In this document: piece by piece, positions 35,521 to 43,298 of the stretch
Position numbering within the stretch: position 1 is the stretch's first letter
Layout of the letters: each line of letters opens with the position of its first letter
Origin: Pantoea cypripedii
GTDB lineage: Bacteria; Pseudomonadota; Gammaproteobacteria; Enterobacterales; Enterobacteriaceae
DNA: 64,000 nt
Assembly: GCF_011395035.1 (NCBI RefSeq)
Contig: NZ_CP024768.1
Location: 716,586-780,585 of the forward strand
Direction of reading: 5' to 3'
Program-made: the position numbers and the translations under genes
The notes under the pieces: model-generated
Seen by the model: the letters and a program-made list of their open reading frames with translations, nothing else
Told to the model about the DNA's origin: nothing
The model's database searches: none

Positions 35521-36417
35521 TCAGGCATCGCGAAAGCGCATCGAGAGATCGAGGGCGCGCACATGCTTGGTTAAGGCACCCACTGAGACATAATCCACAC
35601 CTGTCTGCGCAATTTGCGGCAGCGTGCTTTCCGTGACGTTACCGGAGACTTCCAGCAACGCCTGTTTTTGCGTCAGCGTCACGGCCTCTCGCATCATCTC
35701 CATGCTGAAGTTGTCGAGCATGATGATATCCGCGCCCGCATTCAGCGCATCCTGCAACTCACTCAGGGTTTCCACTTCGACTTCCACCGGCACATCAGGC
35801 TGTAACCACAATGCTTTTTCCACTGCCTGGCGTACCGAGCCACTGGCAATGATGTGATTTTCTTTAATCAAAAAAGCATCAGACAGGCCAAGGCGATGAT
35901 TGCTGCCGCCGCCGCACAGCACCGCGTATTTCAGCGCGGTACGCAGGCCAGGCAGTGTTTTGCGGGTATCCAGTAGCTGGGTGTTGCTGCCTGCCAGCAA
36001 TGCCACATAGCGGCTGACTTCCGTGGCGACGCCTGAGAGCGTCTGCACAAAATTCAGTGCGGTACGTTCCGCCGTTAATAGCAGGCGCGCCGGGCCATGC
36101 AGTTCAAATAACAGCTGGTCAGCCACTAAAGCCTGTCCATCTTCAACGTGCCAGGTGAGGGTAACTTTATTGCCTAACTGAATGAATACTTCTTCCACCC
36201 AGCGTTTACCACAGAAAACACCCGCTTCACGGGTAATGATCTGTGCGTCGGCCTGTTTTTCTGCGGGCAGCAAGAGCGCGGTAATATCGCGGTCAGCATC
36301 CACTTCGCCACCTAAATCTTCCTGAAGCGCGCGGGCAACGGCTTCGGGGATGTCATGCTCAATACGCTCAATCAATTCCTGACGGCGACGAACCGGATCG
36401 TAACGACGCGATGCCAT
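35521..36417 (-). CDS. nadC: Quinolinate phosphoribosyltransferase (decarboxylating)
   Basis: NadC converts quinolinate and PRPP to nicotinate mononucleotide in de novo NAD synthesis. The ATG at 36417 (MASRRYDPVRRRQEL) gives 298 residues, close to E. coli NadC (297). The frame runs 13 codons further upstream without support. Conserved blocks: TRKTLPGLRTALKYAVLCGGG, NHRLGLSDAFLIKENH and the C-terminal GADIIMLDNFS with EVSGNVT. It is divergent from ampD, with about 180 bp between starts, as in E. coli. Confidence 0.96.
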   Translation of the reverse strand: MASRRYDPVRRRQELIERIEHDIPEAVARALQEDLGGEVDADRDITALLLPAEKQADAQIITREAGVFCGKRWVEEVFIQLGNKVTLTWHVEDGQALVADQLLFELHGPARLLLTAERTALNFVQTLSGVATEVSRYVALLAGSNTQLLDTRKTLPGLRTALKYAVLCGGGSNHRLGLSDAFLIKENHIIASGSVRQAVEKALWLQPDVPVEVEVETLSELQDALNAGADIIMLDNFSMEMMREAVTLTQKQALLEVSGNVTESTLPQIAQTGVDYVSVGALTKHVRALDLSMRFRDA

Positions 36418-36599
36418 ACTCTTTCTGCTCCAGATGACGAGATAGTAAGCGCACACCTTAGCCCGATTTTAGCGGCATTGCCAGTTCATTGGCCTAAAAT
36501 GTTTAGTATCCTTAACACACATCGGCTTTCGCATTAACGCGCAAGCAGGCGTGGAGAATCATGTTATTCTCAGCCAGACTTAAATGCAGGAAAAATGGC

Positions 36600-37151
36600 A
36601 TGAAACTGGAAGATGGCTGGATTAACAGTGCGCGTAAAGTGCCGTCACCGCACTTTAATCAACGACCGGAAAATGAAACGCCTTCCGTACTGATTATTCA
36701 CAATATCAGCTTGCCGCCCGGTGAGTTTGGCGGTCCGTGGATTGATAGGTTGTTTACTGGCACCTTGCCTGCCGATGCGCATCCCTATTTTGCCGATATT
36801 GCCCATTTGCGTGTCGCCGCACACTGTCTGATTCGCCGTGATGGCGAGTTGGTGCAATATGTTTCATTCGATGAGCGCGCCTGGCATGCGGGAGTATCTC
36901 AGTTCGAAGGCCGGGAAAACTGCAACGATTTCTCGATGGGGATTGAGCTGGAAGGCACCGATACCCAGCCTTACACCGACGCGCAATATGCCACGTTGCG
37001 GGCGGTAACGGCGTTATTAATGCAACACTATCCACTGACCGCGGAACGCATTACCGGCCACAGCGATATTGCGCCGGAACGTAAAACCGATCCGGGTCCG
37101 GCATTTGACTGGGAACGCTATAAACACGCCTTAAAGCGGGAGAATCCCTGA
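36600..37151 (+). CDS. ampD: AmpD, cytoplasmic anhydro-muropeptide amidase
   Basis: AmpD cleaves the MurNAc(anhydro)-L-Ala bond of recycled muropeptides and so keeps the AmpR inducer low. The ATG at 36600 with AGGA at 36588-36591 gives 183 residues, the E. coli length. The zinc amidase_2 fold shows His-34 (VLIIHNIS), then TGHSDIAPERKTDPGPAFDW with the second His and the Asp ligand. ampE follows after 16 bp. No ampC/ampR pair is in the window. Confidence 0.95.
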   Translation: MKLEDGWINSARKVPSPHFNQRPENETPSVLIIHNISLPPGEFGGPWIDRLFTGTLPADAHPYFADIAHLRVAAHCLIRRDGELVQYVSFDERAWHAGVSQFEGRENCNDFSMGIELEGTDTQPYTDAQYATLRAVTALLMQHYPLTAERITGHSDIAPERKTDPGPAFDWERYKHALKRENP

Positions 37152-37167
37152 AACAGCAGGAGCAGTT

Positions 37168-38022
37168 ATGACGTTGTTTAGCTTGTTATTAGTTTTAGGT
37201 TGGGAACGGTTATTTAAGCTGGGAGAACACTGGCAGCTCGATCATCGGCTGGAGCCGCTGTTTCGTGGTCGTCAGCGTTTTTCGTTATTCCGCACCCTGA
37301 TGATGACGATGGTAGCGATGCTGATTGTCTGGCTGCTGGTCTGGAGTCTGAAAGGTCTGCTATTTGGCGTGGCGCAGCTGTTATTTTGGATTGTGGTGGG
37401 CCTGCTGTGTATCGGTGCGGGTTCGGTACGTTTGCATTATCACGCCTATCTGAAAGCGGCGAGCCATGATGATAAGGCGGCTCATCAGGCGATGGCGGCA
37501 GAGCTGACGTTGATTCATGGTGTGCCGGTAGAATGCACTGAACGCGACTTTCTGCGCGAGCTACAGAACGCCCTTATCTGGATAAATTTCCGCTTCTATC
37601 TGGCCCCGTTGTTCTGGTTTGTGGTGGGAGGCCCGTGGGGGCCAGTGTTGCTGGTGGGCTATGCGTTTCTGCGCGCCTGGCAAAGCTGGCTGGCAAAACA
37701 CCATTCAACGCTGGAGCGTGCGCAGTCTGGCGTTGACCGCGTGCTGCACCTGCTGGACTGGATTCCCGTGCGTCTCGCCGGTGCCGCCTATGCCTTGCTC
37801 GGACACGGTGAGCGCGCATTGCCAGCCTGGTTCGCTTCCTTAACCGACTGGCATCGCTCGCAGTATCAGGTGTTGACCAGCCTGGCGCAATTCTCCCTCG
37901 CGCGTGATCCACATGTTGATAAAGTGGAAACGCCGCGCGTGGCGGTTGCGCTGGCGAAGCGTATTTCCCTGGTGCTGGTGGTGGTCGTTGCGTTGCTGAC
38001 CATCTACGGCACGCTGGTGTGA
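37168..38022 (+). CDS. ampE: AmpE, inner membrane protein
   Basis: AmpE is an inner membrane protein co-transcribed with AmpD. Its biochemical role is unsettled, and it has been proposed as a sensor in beta-lactamase induction. The 284 residues, the E. coli length, include an N-terminal membrane start, helices near 45-85, 145-170 and a C-terminal helix (about 262-282). Its last 19 bp overlap the 3' end of the convergent GH43 gene, which is unusual and marks the edge of the accessory insertion. Confidence 0.93.
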   Translation: MTLFSLLLVLGWERLFKLGEHWQLDHRLEPLFRGRQRFSLFRTLMMTMVAMLIVWLLVWSLKGLLFGVAQLLFWIVVGLLCIGAGSVRLHYHAYLKAASHDDKAAHQAMAAELTLIHGVPVECTERDFLRELQNALIWINFRFYLAPLFWFVVGGPWGPVLLVGYAFLRAWQSWLAKHHSTLERAQSGVDRVLHLLDWIPVRLAGAAYALLGHGERALPAWFASLTDWHRSQYQVLTSLAQFSLARDPHVDKVETPRVAVALAKRISLVLVVVVALLTIYGTLV

Positions 38023-38963
38023 TCGGCAGGCGGCACGCCAAAATCAGGTGTGCCGTCCTCGCGCCAGTCAAAATACTTCAGCCGCGTATGGCGGTTGGGG
38101 TCCCACAGAGGATCGCCCTCAATCTCCGTGTAGTTGCGCGCATGATAGACCAGCACATCCCGCCCCTGTTCATCAACGGTAAAGCTATTATGGCCCGGTC
38201 CATATTGATGGTTATCCCAGCTGCTGCTGAATACCGGACGGGCGGATTTTTGCCACGCGCCAGGCTGGAGCGGGTCGGCATCAGCAGCAATACTCAGTAT
38301 TCCCAGACAGTAATTCTCATCCGTGGCGCTGGCTGAGTAAGTGACAAAAAGCCTGTCGCCGTGGCGAATCACTGCCGGTCCTTCATTGACGCTAAATCCG
38401 GCGCACTCCCATTCATATTCAGGGCGGCTCAGCATTTGCGGTGTCCCTTTCAGCGTCCAGGGGTTGAGCAATTCAGCAAGATACAGGTTCGAATTGCCGG
38501 GAATAGCCGGGTCTTTCTGCGCCCACAGATACCAGTTTTTCCCCTGATGGACGAAATGTGTGGCGTCGAGAGAGAAGCTATCCAGCGGCGTGTGGACGCG
38601 CCGGACGGGCTGCCAGTGGCCGGTTAGCGGGTCGGCATCACTGCACACCAGCGCATACATGCGGTGCTGGAATAATCCATCTTTGATTTCACGACTCGGC
38701 GCGGCTGCGAAGTAGATCACCCACTGTCCGTTGATGTGGTGCAGTTCCGGTGCCCAGATCAGTGCGCTAAACGGCCCCGTGTCGGGTTTGTGCCACACCA
38801 CCACCGGTTCGGCCTCGGGTAGCGCTGCCAGCGTCGCAGCGTGACGTATTTCCAGCCGGTCATATTCGGGCACCGAAGCGACAAAGTAATACCCCTTGTC
38901 GTGACGGAGAATAAAAGGGTCGGCGCGCTGGGTGATAAACGGATTAGGCCATGGATGACTCAT
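38004..38963 (-). CDS. Glycoside hydrolase family 43 protein (probable alpha-L-arabinofuranosidase / exo-arabinanase)
   Basis: The 319-residue protein reads as a five-bladed GH43 beta-propeller. RADPFILRHDKGYYFVAS places the general base at Asp-15, the DSFSLDATHF block the pKa-modulating Asp-133, and NEGPAVIRHG the general acid Glu-194. There is no signal peptide, so it should act in the cytoplasm on an imported arabino- or xylo-oligosaccharide. It starts 4 nt inside the end of the sugar symporter gene (ATGA), forming a two-gene operon. Its 3' end is antisense to the last 19 bp of ampE. Subfamily and exact substrate are inference. Confidence 0.85.
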   Translation of the reverse strand: MSHPWPNPFITQRADPFILRHDKGYYFVASVPEYDRLEIRHAATLAALPEAEPVVVWHKPDTGPFSALIWAPELHHINGQWVIYFAAAPSREIKDGLFQHRMYALVCSDADPLTGHWQPVRRVHTPLDSFSLDATHFVHQGKNWYLWAQKDPAIPGNSNLYLAELLNPWTLKGTPQMLSRPEYEWECAGFSVNEGPAVIRHGDRLFVTYSASATDENYCLGILSIAADADPLQPGAWQKSARPVFSSSWDNHQYGPGHNSFTVDEQGRDVLVYHARNYTEIEGDPLWDPNRHTRLKYFDWREDGTPDFGVPPADHTSVP

Positions 38964-40372
38964 TTAATTTCTCCGGGTTCGATAGTGGCGGCAGCGGGCG
39001 GGTGTGGAGCATGCAGGTCGCGGAAATTGGCGCGACGCAGGGCGAGATCGTCCTGAATGGTGCGCATCAGTTTGCGATCGACTTTCAGCAAACGTACAAC
39101 CCCGGCGGTAATCAGGTAGCCAATACCAGGAATCACGGTAAATAGCAGCATGATGCCATTCAGCGCGCTGGGGGCTTGCTGTTTCGCACCGGCATCATAG
39201 CCATAGATGGAGAGTAAAAAGCCCACCATCGCACCCGCCACAGCCAGCCCGACCTTGAGGAAAAACAGATTGCCGGAAAAGCTCATGCCGGTGATGCGTT
39301 TGCCGGTTTTCCATTCGCCGTAATCATCAACATCCGCCATCAGCGACCAGTGCAGCGGTGAGGGGATCTGATGGAGGATGTTCAGCAGGAAATAAGCAAT
39401 AACTACCGCCAGAGTGGCGTGAGGATCAATCCAGTAAAAACCGCTGGAGAACAGGGCTAACGCGATGTTGGTCCAGAAGAACACTTTTAATTTGCACCAG
39501 CGATCGGTGAGGATTTTGGCCAGCGTACTGCCCAGCATCATGCCGATCACGCCGAGGCTGATAAACAGGGTGGCAAAATGGGTCGATTGGCCCATGACCC
39601 AGGTCACGTAATACATGGTGGCGGCCATGCGAATAAACCCAGGGCAAACGTTACAGAAGGTCAGCAGCAGAATGCGTACCCACTGGTCGTTTTTCCAGAC
39701 ATCGCGCAGGTCGTTTTTCAGATCGTCGTTACTGGGCACTGCCGGGCGAATACGCTCTCGCACCGTGGCGAAGCAAAACAGAAACATCGCGAGGCCAATC
39801 AGCGCCAGCACGCTCATCGCCATCTGATAGCCGCGCGCTTTGTTATCCCCACCAAACCACTCCGCCATCGGCAGGAGCGATAGCGACAGGATCAGCGTGG
39901 CGACACCCACCATAACAAAACGATACGACTGGCAGGAGACGCGTTCGCCAGGATCATTGGTGATGACCCCGCCCAGCGAGCAGTAGGGAATGTTGATGGC
40001 GGTGTAGGTCAGTGACATCAGGAAATAGGTGATAAATGCCCAGATCACCTTGTTGTCATAGCTCCAGTCTGGCGTGGTGAACATCAGAACGCTGAATAAC
40101 ACATAGGGAACGGATACCCACAGCAGCCACGGACGAAAGCGTCCCCAGCGGCTTTGCGTACGGTCGGCAATCGCGCCCATAATCGGATCCGTTACCGCAT
40201 CCAGTACCCGCACCGAAAGCAATAAGGTGCCGACCAGCGCTGGTGCCAGCCCAAAGACATCGGTATAGAAATAGTTGAGGAACAACATGATGGCACCACC
40301 AATCATGTTGCATCCGGCATCGCCCATGCCGTATCCCAGCTTTTCCCGGAACGAGAGTGCAGCTCCTTTCAT
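38960..40372 (-). CDS. GPH-family (MelB/YicJ-like) sugar:cation symporter
   Basis: The 470-residue protein has about 12 membrane helices and the glycoside-pentoside-hexuronide signature: LGYGMGDAGCNMIGGAIM at the N-terminus, then DAVTDPIMGAIADRTQSRWGRFRPWLLW. The cytoplasmic loop ADVDDYGEWKTGKRITGMSFS is also typical. It resembles the YicJ/XynB-type transporters paired with glycosidases. GGAG lies 8 nt before the ATG. The downstream GH43 gene overlaps by 4 nt, so transported substrate and glycosidase substrate are presumably the same glycoside. It is inserted between ampE and aroP, which are adjacent in E. coli. Confidence 0.9.
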   Translation of the reverse strand: MKGAALSFREKLGYGMGDAGCNMIGGAIMLFLNYFYTDVFGLAPALVGTLLLSVRVLDAVTDPIMGAIADRTQSRWGRFRPWLLWVSVPYVLFSVLMFTTPDWSYDNKVIWAFITYFLMSLTYTAINIPYCSLGGVITNDPGERVSCQSYRFVMVGVATLILSLSLLPMAEWFGGDNKARGYQMAMSVLALIGLAMFLFCFATVRERIRPAVPSNDDLKNDLRDVWKNDQWVRILLLTFCNVCPGFIRMAATMYYVTWVMGQSTHFATLFISLGVIGMMLGSTLAKILTDRWCKLKVFFWTNIALALFSSGFYWIDPHATLAVVIAYFLLNILHQIPSPLHWSLMADVDDYGEWKTGKRITGMSFSGNLFFLKVGLAVAGAMVGFLLSIYGYDAGAKQQAPSALNGIMLLFTVIPGIGYLITAGVVRLLKVDRKLMRTIQDDLALRRANFRDLHAPHPPAAATIEPGEIK

Positions 40373-40433
40373 TGTTCATCTCCAGTAATAACAGGTGCAA
40401 AAATTATTAACGGAAAATCAGCAATCTGGCGGG

Positions 40434-40445
40434 GACCAATTGGTC
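40434..40445. promoter_or_regulatory. Perfect palindrome upstream of symporter-GH43 operon
   Basis: GACCAATTGGTC is a perfect 12-bp palindrome 62 bp upstream of the symporter ATG, in the 172-bp gap to aroP. No regulator gene is adjacent. A repressor operator is a plausible but untested reading. Confidence 0.4.
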
Positions 40446-40505
40446 ACGATGATGGACAAAACACCTGGGCAGGAAAAAGTGTGAGGAAGATCTAAAGAAG
40501 GGGAA

Positions 40506-40536
40506 CTTCGGCCCGGACATAAATGCCGGGCCGAAG
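40506..40536 (-). terminator. Terminator-like hairpin after aroP
   Basis: CTTCGGCCCGG and CCGGGCCGAAG form a perfect 11-bp stem with a 9-nt loop, 8 bp past the aroP stop on the minus strand. The tail TTCCCCTTC is only partly T-rich. Confidence 0.65.
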
Positions 40537-40544
40537 GAGAAGCT

Positions 40545-41900
40545 TTACGCCTGTTGGGCTTTGTTTTTGATCGCGTAACCGATGGCCAGCACCACCAGCC
40601 AGACCGGAATCAGCCATACCGAAATCGCCATGCCAGGCGTCATCAGCATGATCACCAGAATCGCCGCAAGGAACAGCAGACAAATCCAGTTACCCAGAGG
40701 GTAAAGGATGGCAGGGAAACGCGTGGTGACACCCTGCTGGTTCTTCTTCTTACGGAATTTCAGGTGTGCCAGGCTGATCATCGCCCAGTTGATCACCAGC
40801 GCGGAGACCACTAAAGACATCAGCAAGCCGAAAGCTTCACCCGGCATCAGATAGTTAATCAGCACGCAGAGCGCCGTGGCGACCGCAGACACCAGAATCG
40901 TCGCCACCGGAACGCCACGTTTGTCGACGTTCAGCAGCGCTTTCGGCGCATTGCCCTGTTGCGCCAGGCCGAACAACATACGGCTGTTGCAGTAGACGCA
41001 GCTGTTGTACACCGACAGTGCCGCGGTCAGGATCACCACGTTCAGCGCATTGGCAACCAGCGAATCACCGAGTTCGTGGAAGATCAGGACGAACGGGCTG
41101 GTATCTGCGGTAACGCGGGTCCACGGCAGCAGTGACAACAGCACCGCCAGTGAGCCGATATAGAAAATCAGAATACGCCACAGTACCTGATTGGTGGCTT
41201 TGGGAATGCTCTGCTCCGGGTTGTCGGCTTCCGCGGCGGTGATACCCACCAGTTCCAGCCCGCCAAACGAGAACATAATAATCGCCATCATCATCACCAG
41301 CCCGCCGAAACCATTCGGCAGGAAGCCGCCCTGGTTCCACAGGTTGCTGACGGTCGCCTGCGGGCCGCCGTTGCCGCTGAACAGCAACCAGCCGCCAAAC
41401 AGAATCATGCCGATGACCGCGACAACTTTGATAATGGCAAACCAGAACTCCATCTCACCAAACACTTTCACGTTGGTCAGGTTGATGGCGTTGATCAGCA
41501 CAAAGAAGATGGCGGCTGTCGCCCAGGTGGGGAAGTCCGGCCACCAGAACTGGACATATTTACCGACTGCGGTCAGCTCGGCCATGGCGACCAGCACATA
41601 CAGCACCCAGTAGTTCCAGCCGGAAGCAAAACCGGCGAAGTTGCCCCAGTATTTGTAAGCAAAATGGCTGAAGCTACCGGCAACCGGCTCTTCCACTACC
41701 ATTTCGCCTAATTGGCGCATGATCAGAAAGGCAATAAATCCCGCAATGGCATAACCGAGAATCACCGCCGGACCGGCGGATTTGATGACCGATGCGCTAC
41801 CCAGAAACAGACCGGTACCCACTGCACCGCCCAGTGCAATGAGCTGAATATGGCGATTTTTTAAGCCGCGGTGCAGCGTTTCGCCATGTTGTTGTTCCAT
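40545..41900 (-). CDS. aroP: AroP, aromatic amino acid:H+ symporter
   Basis: AroP imports phenylalanine, tyrosine and tryptophan. The 451-residue protein has 12 membrane helices and the amino acid transporter (AAT) family N-terminus RGLKNRHIQLIALGGAVGTGLFLG. The blocks PVAGSFSHFAYKYWG and ITAAEADNPEQSIPKATNQV match E. coli AroP closely, and the neighbourhood (ampE side, divergent from pdhR) is the same. The C-terminus is about 6 residues shorter. A TyrR-type box pair lies in the leader upstream, so tyrosine/TyrR repression is expected. Confidence 0.94.
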   Translation of the reverse strand: MEQQHGETLHRGLKNRHIQLIALGGAVGTGLFLGSASVIKSAGPAVILGYAIAGFIAFLIMRQLGEMVVEEPVAGSFSHFAYKYWGNFAGFASGWNYWVLYVLVAMAELTAVGKYVQFWWPDFPTWATAAIFFVLINAINLTNVKVFGEMEFWFAIIKVVAVIGMILFGGWLLFSGNGGPQATVSNLWNQGGFLPNGFGGLVMMMAIIMFSFGGLELVGITAAEADNPEQSIPKATNQVLWRILIFYIGSLAVLLSLLPWTRVTADTSPFVLIFHELGDSLVANALNVVILTAALSVYNSCVYCNSRMLFGLAQQGNAPKALLNVDKRGVPVATILVSAVATALCVLINYLMPGEAFGLLMSLVVSALVINWAMISLAHLKFRKKKNQQGVTTRFPAILYPLGNWICLLFLAAILVIMLMTPGMAISVWLIPVWLVVLAIGYAIKNKAQQA

Positions 41901-41910
41901 ACGAACCTCG

Positions 41911-41951
41911 TGATGTTGTTATTTTACGCCCTATGTAAGGCTGTTTTTACA
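41911..41951 (-). promoter_or_regulatory. TyrR boxes upstream of aroP
   Basis: TGTAAG-N6-TTTACA at 41934-41951 differs at one base from the palindromic TyrR consensus TGTAAA-N6-TTTACA. A weaker match, TGATGT-N6-TTTACG, sits at 41911-41928, its centre 23 bp away. A strong plus weak box pair in this spacing is the known TyrR layout at aroP. Confidence 0.7.
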
Positions 41952-42354
41952 TAACGTACTCATTTATTTACGGTATCTGGCGTGCTGTGTGCATACGTAA
42001 GCTACCCTGGCGACCAGAATAGTGATAAGCGCGCCGCTTTGCACCTGCTTTTGCTTTTTGTGCTGAGAGATGACGGAAAAAGCAGCAGCATCCACTGCTG
42101 ACCTGCCGCGCTATTTCTGACATGAATGGGTAATAAACACGAATAGTTTTCCCTTATGGTTGCAGGGAAAGAGACGCGCTAAATCTGTGTAAGGTTTGGT
42201 AAAAGAGAATTCTGTTAACAATTCTCCCTGAGGCTCTATTTCTGTCTTTATCAGCGCTATTTAGCGCATTTAACCAATGATAATCCCCTGAAGTGTGACG
42301 GCTGCCATATAGACACAAGGTGAATACTTTGTTACTTTACCGGCACCTTTTGGC
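41952..42354. other. aroP-pdhR divergent intergenic region
   Basis: About 400 bp without a supported reading frame, AT-rich, holding the aroP and pdhR promoters. I could not identify a convincing -35/-10 pair for pdhR. No further repeats seen. Confidence 0.5.
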
Positions 42355-42371
42355 AATTGGTATTACCAATT
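42355..42371 (+). promoter_or_regulatory. PdhR operator
   Basis: AATTGGTATTACCAATT is a perfect inverted repeat matching the PdhR consensus ATTGGTNNNACCAAT. It is 35 bp upstream of the pdhR start, consistent with pyruvate-relieved autorepression of pdhR-aceEF-lpd. Confidence 0.92.
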
Positions 42372-42405
42372 TACTCCGGATGCCTGGCATAACTAAGAAG
42401 GGAAG

Positions 42406-43170
42406 ATGGCATACAGTAAGATTCGCCAACCAAAGCTCTCCGATGCAATTGAGCAACAGCTGGAATCCCTCATTATGGAAGGGACGCTGCGGCCGGGAGA
42501 GAAGTTGCTTCCCGAGCGCGAACTCGCCAAACAATTCGATGTATCACGTCCTTCTCTTCGTGAAGCGATCCAGCGCCTGGAGGCGAAAGGATTGCTGCTG
42601 CGCCGTCAGGGTGGCGGCACCTTCGTCCAAAAACATCTCTGGCAAAGCCTGAGCGACCCGCTAATCGGCCTGCTCGCTCAACACCCTGAATCTCAGTTTG
42701 ACCTGCTGGAAACCCGCCATGCACTGGAAGGTATTGCTGCCTATTATGCGGCATTGCGTGGCACTGATGAGGATTTGCAGCGCATTCGCGACTGCCATGT
42801 TCAGATCCAGCAGGCACAGGACAGCGGCGATCTCGATGCCGAAGCGGATGCCGTGATGCAGTATCAGATCGCTGTCACAGAAGCGGCCCATAATGTGGTG
42901 CTTTTACATTTGCTGCGTTCCATGGGCCCTATGCTGGAACAAAACGTCCGTCAGAATTTTGAATTGCTCTACGCTCGCCGGGAAATGCTGGCGAAAGTGA
43001 GCGGTCACCGCGCCAGTATTTTTGAGGCGATTGTGGCTCGTGAGCCAGAACAAGCACGCGAGGCATCACACCGTCACCTGGCGTTCATTGAGGAAATCTT
43101 GCTGGACAGAAGTCGGGAGCAGAGTCGTCGTGAACGCTCCCTGCGTCGTTTACAGCAACGTAAGGAATAA
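42406..43170 (+). CDS. pdhR: PdhR, pyruvate-responsive repressor (GntR family, FCD)
   Basis: PdhR represses the pyruvate dehydrogenase operon and respiratory genes, with pyruvate as the inducer. The 254 residues equal E. coli PdhR. The N-terminal GntR winged helix carries RPGEKLLPERELAKQFDVSR and SLREAIQRLEAKGLL. The C-terminal FCD domain has the LLETRHALEGIAA start and metal-type histidines near ASHRHLAF. GAAGGGA precedes the ATG. A perfect PdhR box lies upstream. It heads the aceE-aceF-lpd operon. Confidence 0.97.
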   Translation: MAYSKIRQPKLSDAIEQQLESLIMEGTLRPGEKLLPERELAKQFDVSRPSLREAIQRLEAKGLLLRRQGGGTFVQKHLWQSLSDPLIGLLAQHPESQFDLLETRHALEGIAAYYAALRGTDEDLQRIRDCHVQIQQAQDSGDLDAEADAVMQYQIAVTEAAHNVVLLHLLRSMGPMLEQNVRQNFELLYARREMLAKVSGHRASIFEAIVAREPEQAREASHRHLAFIEEILLDRSREQSRRERSLRRLQQRKE

Positions 43171-43206
43171 CGCGCGGCAACGAACGTGCGGATCAAAAAG
43201 CGACGG

Positions 43207-43254
43207 GCCTGTCTTCTTGTGCTGTGAACTGAAGCAAAGCACAAGCAGACAGGC
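43207..43254 (+). other. Interrupted hairpin between pdhR and aceE
   Basis: Two stacked 7-bp stems, GCCTGTC/GACAGGC outside and TTGTGCT/AGCACAA inside, are separated by a symmetric 3x3 internal loop around a 14-nt loop. There is no T-run. Possibly an mRNA processing or stability element that sets aceE levels relative to pdhR. Confidence 0.7.
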
Positions 43255-43298
43255 TCCTGACAATTCAACGTATTAGACACAGATAAGGAATACACCCC

